Below are positions 5,992 through 10,142 of a DNA stretch of 10,142 nucleotides, piece by piece; positions within the stretch are counted from its first letter, which is position 1, and each line of letters opens with the position of its first letter. The position numbers were made by a program, and so were the translations under genes. This DNA comes from Methylococcales bacterium (GTDB taxonomy: Bacteria > Pseudomonadota > Gammaproteobacteria > Methylococcales > Methylomonadaceae), in the NCBI GenBank assembly GCA_009692395.1, contig SHZG01000077.1, positions 1-10,142 on the forward strand, read 5' to 3'. The notes under the pieces are model-generated. The model was not told where the DNA came from. It saw nothing but the letters and a program-made list of their open reading frames with translations, and made no database searches.

Positions 5992-6130
5992 AAGTCTTTT
6001 AACATTTTGGTTAGCAGGATTGTTAAGCCGTTCGTGGTGAGCTTGTCGAACCATGAGCGGCTTAACCATTCATCCTTCGACAAGCTCAGGACGAACGGTC
6101 AAGCCTGTTTTCCGTTTTGTTAAAAGACTT
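5992..6130. repeat. Nested palindromic element B
   Basis: The outer arms 5992-6004 and 6118-6130 are perfect 13-base complements, and the complementarity continues imperfectly inward. Inside, GTTAAGCCG/CGGCTTAAC (6022-6030/6058-6066) forms a hairpin, and a half unit with CCTTCGACAAGCTCAGGACG follows. The inner core is nearly the same as in element A, but the outer arms are unrelated in sequence. It lies between the truncated PIN toxin and ftsB and may have been involved in the loss of the toxin's 3' end. Confidence 0.85.
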
Positions 6131-6174
6131 TCGAGCGACTACTTAAATGAATTCCTTGTAAAAACACTAACATT

Positions 6175-6444
6175 ATGAAAATCCTCATTGTTATCCTCAT
6201 TGCCCTTATCGGACATTTACAATATCGCTTATGGTTTGGTGATGGCAGTATTACTGCAATTAGGGCGTATCAACTGCGGCTTGATGATTTAAAAGCGCAA
6301 ATTGAAGAAAAACGGCGGCGTAATGCAGTTCTGTATGCGGAAATAGTGGATTTACGACAAGGGCAGGAGGCGTTGGAAGAACGGGCGCGGGATGAGTTGG
6401 GAATGATTAAAGAGAACGAGACATTTTTTCAAGTGATTGACTAG
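6175..6444 (+). CDS. ftsB: Cell division protein FtsB
   Basis: 89 residues. FtsB is a bitopic inner-membrane protein that forms the FtsQLB complex and helps switch on septal peptidoglycan synthesis by FtsWI. The sequence shows a short cytoplasmic start, a membrane segment (residues 2-18), the conserved LQYRLWFGD (15-23), a periplasmic heptad-type coiled coil (about 31-65, rich in Leu/Glu/Arg) and the family motif QEALEERARDELGMI (64-78), ending in the ETFFQV type of tail that contacts FtsQ. Length is slightly below the E. coli protein (103). The usual partners eno and ispD are not adjacent; a repeat lies on each side. No strong Shine-Dalgarno is visible before ATG 6175. Confidence 0.95.
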   Translation: MKILIVILIALIGHLQYRLWFGDGSITAIRAYQLRLDDLKAQIEEKRRRNAVLYAEIVDLRQGQEALEERARDELGMIKENETFFQVID

Positions 6445-6447
6445 TTG

Positions 6448-6593
6448 CCACGAAAAACACGATACTCAGACCTTTCAGGTTTTGAAAACCTGAAAGGTCT
6501 TTTTTTGGTAGTGTATTAACTCTGTTTACGCATGACTGCCAGTCCTTTCAAGGACTGGCAGTCATTCACAGATTTAAATCGTGTCTTTCGTGG
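6448..6593. repeat. Nested palindromic element C
   Basis: The outer arms CCACGAAAAACACGAT (6448-6463) and ATCGTGTCTTTCGTGG (6578-6593) are complementary over 16 bases with one mismatch. They enclose two perfect hairpins, 6468-6483/6485-6500 and 6533-6547/6550-6564. Sequence is unrelated to elements A and B but the architecture is the same: one outer stem and two inner hairpins. It fills nearly the whole gap between ftsB and tgt. Confidence 0.85.
6468..6506 (+). terminator. Intrinsic terminator after ftsB (first hairpin of element C)
   Basis: A perfect 16-bp stem (AGACCTTTCAGGTTTT with its complement) around a single G is followed by seven T bases (6500-6506). The A/T top would open into a larger loop. 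It lies 24 bases after the ftsB stop. Confidence 0.85.
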
Positions 6594-6617
6594 ACATTAT
6601 TAAGGACAAAATACAGC

Positions 6618-7727
6618 ATGAAATTTGATTTACTCAATACTGACGGTCACGCACGACGCGGGCGGTTGACGTTTGCACGCGGCGTGATGGAAACGCCTAT
6701 TTTTATGCCTGTCGGCACTTACGGCACGGTGAAATCACTCACACCCGATGAATTACACGGTATCGGCGCACAGATTATTCTCGGCAATACTTTTCATTTG
6801 ATGTTGCGCCCGACGACCGCTGTGATTAAAGCGCACGGTGATTTGCATGATTTTATGCACTGGGAAAAACCGATTTTGACCGATTCAGGCGGTTTTCAAG
6901 TGTTCAGTTTAGGCGCGTTGCGTAAAATTACTGAAAAAGGCGTGACCTTTAAATCACCGATTAACGGCAGTAAAATTTTCATGGGGCCTGAGGAATCCAT
7001 GCAGGTGCAGCGCGATTTAGGCTCAGATATTGTGATGATTTTTGATGAATGTACGCCCTACCCTGCAACAGTTCAGGAAGCGGCTGATTCAATGCGTTTG
7101 TCATTACGCTGGGCAATGCGTAGCAAAATCGCACACGGCGATAATCCGTCGGCGTTGTTTGGTATTGTGCAGGGCGGGATGTATGAACATTTACGTCAAG
7201 AATCTATCGACGGTTTGATGGACATTGGTTTTGATGGTTATGCAATTGGCGGGCTGTCAGTCGGTGAACCGAAAGAAGAAATGATGGCAACTTTGGACGG
7301 TATTCATCAAAAAATGCCGACTGATAAACCGCGTTATTTAATGGGTGTGGGTACGCCTGAAGATTTGGTGGAAGCGGTGTGTCGTGGGATTGATATGTTT
7401 GATTGTGTGATGCCGACTCGTAATGCACGGAATGGGCATTTGTTTACCACGTTTGGCGTGGTGAAAATTCGTAATGCTCAGTATGAGTTTGATACCCGTC
7501 CGCTGGATGAAAATTGCGGTTGCTATACCTGTCAGAATTATTCCCGCGCTTATTTACGCCATTTGGATAAGTGCAAAGAGATGTTAGGCTCGCGGCTGAA
7601 TACCATTCATAACTTGTATTATTATTTGCAGTTGATGCAAGGATTGCGTGATGCGATTGCTAGTCAAACGTTGGATGCGTTTGTGAAGGCGTTTTATGAA
7701 CAACGTAACACGACGCGTGTTCTTTAA
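6618..7727 (+). CDS. tgt: Queuine tRNA-ribosyltransferase (tRNA-guanine transglycosylase)
   Basis: 369 residues, the normal length. Bacterial Tgt exchanges guanine 34 of tRNA Asp, Asn, His and Tyr for preQ1, a step of queuosine synthesis in the cytoplasm. All key residues are visible: D89 in LTDSGGFQVFSL, the substrate-recognition stretch FGIVQGG (181-187), the nucleophile D262 in FDCVMPTRNARNG, and the zinc ligands C300, C302, C305 and H331 (CGCYTC...IHNLYYY). AGGA (6603-6606) precedes ATG 6618 by 11 bases. The usual yajC-secD-secF genes do not follow; instead the stop codon overlaps the start of a GT39 gene by one base (TAATG), suggesting translational coupling to a decayed cassette. No anomaly in the protein itself. 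Confidence 0.98.
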   Translation: MKFDLLNTDGHARRGRLTFARGVMETPIFMPVGTYGTVKSLTPDELHGIGAQIILGNTFHLMLRPTTAVIKAHGDLHDFMHWEKPILTDSGGFQVFSLGALRKITEKGVTFKSPINGSKIFMGPEESMQVQRDLGSDIVMIFDECTPYPATVQEAADSMRLSLRWAMRSKIAHGDNPSALFGIVQGGMYEHLRQESIDGLMDIGFDGYAIGGLSVGEPKEEMMATLDGIHQKMPTDKPRYLMGVGTPEDLVEAVCRGIDMFDCVMPTRNARNGHLFTTFGVVKIRNAQYEFDTRPLDENCGCYTCQNYSRAYLRHLDKCKEMLGSRLNTIHNLYYYLQLMQGLRDAIASQTLDAFVKAFYEQRNTTRVL

Positions 7728-9252
7728 TGAAGGCTATTGAGAGTCACAAGAATGAACTGACTTTATTCGCTTTCTTGCTGATTTATTGGGTAACGTGGAC
7801 ACTACTGGCTGCGTGGTTGCCGTCGTCTATGGACGTAGACAGTGTGGAGCAAGTGGTTTGGTCAGAGCCGTTACAATGGGGCTATTATAAACATCCGCCG
7901 CTGCCGTCTTTGTTACTGCATGGTTTAAATAAGTTGTTCGGCGGGCCTTCGCAAGGCTGAACGGTATTTGCCGCGCAAGGCGGTAATGTGGTGGCACTGA
8001 TTGATGTTTGGCTGTTAGCTAAACGTATTTTACCGCAGCAGTTAGCTATTGTTGCGGGGTTGATTACGTCGTTAATTAGTTATCATAATTTTAGAGCAGT
8101 GGTGTTTAATCATAATACTGTCTCGTTGCCGTTTACTGCGGCGGCGTTATATTATTTTTACTGCGCGGTTCGTCAGCCTGAACGTTTATTAACGTGGCTG
8201 TTGCTGGGGGTTGCCTGTGGTTTGGCAATGCTAACCAAGTACAGCGCGGTGTTGGTGCTGGCTAGTTTTGTTATGTACATGATTTGGCAACAACTGTGGC
8301 GCAAGCCTTTTATCATTCGTGGCTTTTTAGTCAGTTTTTTGACGTTCATGCTGGTGTTTTCGCCGTATCTACTGTGGCTGATTGAGCATGATTGGTTGCC
8401 GTTTACTTACCTCGATAAACAACTGACCACCTCAGGCGGTCGCTTAAAATTATTGGGCAATTTTTTGCCAATCAAGGCATACGCTGGTGGTATACGTTAC
8501 TGGCAGTTTGGTTGTTAACTAAAATTAGCCTACGCCAGACTGCGCCCGTCGAAACGTCTATTGAATCATCCCGTTATACCGATGATTGTCGTGTTCTGTT
8601 CATGATGCTGTTCACCCCGTTACTGTTGGCGATGTTGCCGCTGTTGATTAAGGGTAATTCATTGAACAGTAACTGGGTGAGTGCGTTTTTTTTACCCGCT
8701 GGAATTTTGCTGACGCTGAGTATTTTTCGTCACACTGATGAAGCGAAATTACTAAAAAATACCCAGTGGTTAGTGTGGACGATACATATCACGGTCATGT
8801 TGATTTTCTTTACTGGCGCAGTGATTTACCCTGCGCAAATTGGACGCAATGCGCGAACCAATTATCCCAGTCAACAATTGGCAAAAACTGCTTCGGCAAT
8901 CTGGCACACTCATCAACAACAGCCGTTGACCATTGTGATTACTAATAATTGGCTAGGCGGTAATGTATTACTGCATACCAGACCTGAGCCGACGGTGTTA
9001 ATTGACAATGATAGCGTGACTTCGCCTTGGGTCAATCGCGACGATGTGGCAAGTTGTGGCGCGTTAGTGTTGACCACGGTTGAAGCAATGGCTTTGCCTG
9101 CTTATGCCGATTTATTCAAGACAGCGAGTGCAATAGGTCAATTTGCATTGAATTGGGGGCATCCACCACGCGGCGAAGTAGTGAATGTTGCGTGGGCAAT
9201 TTTGTCACCTGAACCGACAGCTACTACGTGCCGTTTAACCGATGTTCATTAA
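7727..9252 (+). pseudogene. GT39/ArnT-like membrane glycosyltransferase, disrupted
   Basis: The reconstructed length is about 508 residues, right for an ArnT/PMT-like GT-C enzyme that moves a sugar from polyprenyl phosphate onto an envelope acceptor. Visible marks are a first membrane segment (about 11-31), the acidic loop MDVDSVEQ (35-42) that supplies the catalytic Asp in this family, and WGYYKHPPLP (51-60), followed by many membrane segments and a periplasmic C-terminal domain. It is broken twice. An in-frame TGA at 7958-7960 (SQG-stop-TVFAAQ) probably replaces Trp. A one-base loss in the T6 run at 8461-8466 shifts the frame; restoring one T gives NFFANQGIRWWYTLLAVWLLTK and reopens the frame to TAA 9250. 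The start overlaps the tgt stop and the end overlaps GtrA by 11 bases. Substrate unknown. Confidence 0.85.
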
Positions 9253-9615
9253 ATTTATTGTCTTTGCCTTAGTTGGCTTGGTTGGTACGGCGGCGCATTA
9301 TCTGCTGCTTTATCAATTGGTGGAAAGCTACGCCATCAATGCCGTTACTGCGTCTAGCTATGGCGCAATCGCAGGGATGTGTACAATTATGGCTTGAATT
9401 ACATTTTAACGTTTAAAAGCCAACAATCACATCTTCGGGCATTTCCTCAGTTTGCGGTGATTGCGAGTATTGGGTTTGGCTTGAATATGGGCTTGATGAC
9501 GCTATTAACTGCGCAACTTTATTATTTATACGCCCAAATTTTAACGACCGCACTGGTATGAGTGTGGAATTTTTTAGGCAACAGTTTGTGGACGTTTAGA
9601 GTAAAAAAAGCATGA
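9242..9615 (+). pseudogene. GtrA-like polyprenyl-sugar flippase, disrupted
   Basis: The reconstructed length is about 124 residues with four membrane segments, typical of the GtrA family, which is thought to flip undecaprenyl- or dolichyl-linked sugars. It begins MFIKFIVFALVGLVGTAAHY and continues, after a frame change near 9380, as YNYGLNYILTFKSQQ, GLNMGLMTLLTAQL and NFLGNSLWTFR, matching the usual order of helices. One base is missing around 9380-9381. An in-frame TGA at 9559-9561 interrupts ALV-stop-VWNFLGN, where Trp fits. The final TGA (9613-9615) overlaps the next start as ATGA. It lies directly between a GT39 enzyme and a ChbG/HpnK-like deacetylase, a combination known from envelope sugar-modification clusters. 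Confidence 0.82.
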
Positions 9616-9996
9616 CGATTGAACTTATTATCCATGCCGATGACTACGGCTATTTTCCTTGCGTAAGTCGAGGCATACTCGAAGCAGCTCAATCAGGCTC
9701 ACTCACCGCGACGGGTATTTTGGCAAATAATCCTGATTTAAAGACACAGTTGGCGTGGTTGGATAGCGCACCCCAGTTGGACTGAGGCGTCCATCTAAAT
9801 TTAACCTTTCAACAGCCGTTAACGACGGCGATGGCGGACAAATTAACGCGCTGGCTGGGGTGTTTTCCAAATGCCTACACGATGAGTTGGTTAAGTTGAA
9901 CGGGTAAAATTAGCGTGGCAACCGTGCGTGAAGAATGGTGCGCTCAGATTGAAGCCTGCCAATCTAAAAAGCTGGTGTTTTTGAATTCCCATGAAC
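9612..9996 (+). pseudogene. ChbG/HpnK (YdjC-like) carbohydrate deacetylase, N-terminal part, interrupted by IS1
   Basis: 128 codons in one frame. IIHADDYG (6-13) is the metal-binding Asp motif of the YdjC-like deacetylases, GVHLNLT (59-65) holds the next metal-ligand His, and NSHE (125-128) is the start of the (D/N)SHxH motif. These enzymes remove acetyl groups from sugar amides, for example in chitooligosaccharide use or hopanoid and glycolipid modification. Two in-frame TGA codons occur, at 9783-9785 (before GVHLNLT) and 9897-9899. The coding sequence is cut at 9996 by the IS1 left end, exactly within the second His codon of NSHxH. The start overlaps GtrA as ATGA. No other frameshift is needed. 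The remainder should lie beyond the IS element, outside the window. Confidence 0.85.
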
Positions 9997-10015
9997 GGTA
10001 GTGGGTTAAATCTGT
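9997..10015 (+). repeat. IS1-type left terminal inverted repeat
   Basis: A 19-bp end beginning GGTAGTGGG. It is exactly complementary to 3433-3451 and has one mismatch to the complement of 131-149. Confidence 0.88.
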
Positions 10016-10069
10016 GATGATAGATTAAAATCACGGGCAGAATAAAATCACACTTACCTAAAAGACCTT

Positions 10070-10142
10070 ATGAGCTGCTACCAAGAAATCACCTGTCCAT
10101 TCTGTAAAAGTAACCAGATTGGCAAGTCAGGACGCAATGCAA
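10070..10142 (+). CDS. insA: IS1-family InsA, N-terminal fragment
   Basis: The first 24 codons, beginning MSCYQEITCPFCKSNQIGKS, are visible. The CPFC pair is the start of the N-terminal zinc-finger found in IS1 InsA (compare ISCPSCSA...VVRNGKS, from memory of the family). InsA binds the terminal repeats, represses the element's own promoter and supplies the N-terminal part of the InsAB' transposase. The gene runs off the window edge, so whether it is intact cannot be seen. Confidence 0.88.
   Translation, partial: MSCYQEITCPFCKSNQIGKSGRNA

Larger units (their letters stand above)
9997..10142 (+). mobile_element. IS1-family insertion sequence, left end (continues past window)
   Basis: It begins with GGTAGTGGGTTAAATCTGT (9997-10015), the inverted counterpart of the right end at 131-149, followed 55 bases later by an insA-like start. 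It sits inside the deacetylase coding sequence. It has the same orientation as the copy at the left edge, so 150-9996 lies between two direct IS1 copies. Confidence 0.9.

Noticed and set aside
7204..7428. Reverse-strand open frame inside tgt
   Set aside because: Antisense shadow of a highly conserved gene.
7958..7960. Selenocysteine at the in-frame UGA codons
   Set aside because: The proteins are membrane glycosyltransferase, flippase and deacetylase families with no Sec/Cys at these sites and no SECIS-like hairpin just after the UGA that I can see.
9395..9397. A fifth in-frame UGA in GtrA
   Set aside because: It appears only in the frame after the missing base near 9380; in the restored frame these bases are part of GLN codons.

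Overview
The window reads as a low-to-moderate GC gammaproteobacterium. FtsB and tRNA-guanine transglycosylase are typical of that class, the minor-pilin set is of the Pseudomonas/Xanthomonas type (FimT, PilW, PilX, PilV), and the intergenic spaces are full of palindromic repeats of a kind common in environmental, often sulfur-oxidising, gammaproteobacteria. Genus cannot be fixed from this sequence; a Thiotrichales-like organism is a guess.

Layout. Positions 1-149 are the right end of an IS1-family element: the InsB C-terminus plus a 19-bp terminal repeat. Positions 285-5318 hold a minor-pilin cluster, fimT-pilW-pilX, then a 412-bp gap with a large nested palindrome and a solitary IS1-type end, then a very long pilV (614 aa). 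A paired hairpin and a strong intrinsic terminator close the cluster. Positions 5520-5979 hold a small VapBC-like module whose PIN toxin lacks its C-terminal third and stops just before a second nested palindrome. ftsB (6175-6444) follows. A third nested palindrome, which includes a perfect terminator hairpin, separates it from tgt (6618-7727). tgt overlaps the start of a GT39 - GtrA - ChbG/HpnK-like cassette, an operon for lipid-linked sugar transfer or modification. This cassette is decayed: four in-frame UGA codons and two single-base frameshifts. It is cut at 9996/9997 by the left end of a second IS1 element in the same orientation as the first.

How the genes work together. The four minor pilins would prime and cap a type IV pilus in the inner membrane and periplasm. 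The major pilin, PilY1 and the pilus motor are not in the window. FtsB belongs to the FtsQLB divisome complex. Tgt makes queuosine-modified tRNA. The GT39/GtrA/deacetylase cassette would have placed a modified sugar on an envelope polymer, but as written it cannot be translated under the standard code.

Most interesting points. (1) pilV carries C7, C9 and G9 homopolymer tracts, with the last two between two similar C-terminal modules; this resembles a phase-variable (contingency) pilus tip subunit. (2) Three gene gaps hold elements of different sequence but the same fold, an outer stem enclosing two hairpins; one is flanked by 12-bp direct repeats like a MITE insertion. (3) The premature stops in the broken cassette are all UGA, at plausible Trp sites, and the ten intact or fragmentary genes with a visible stop use only UAA or UAG.
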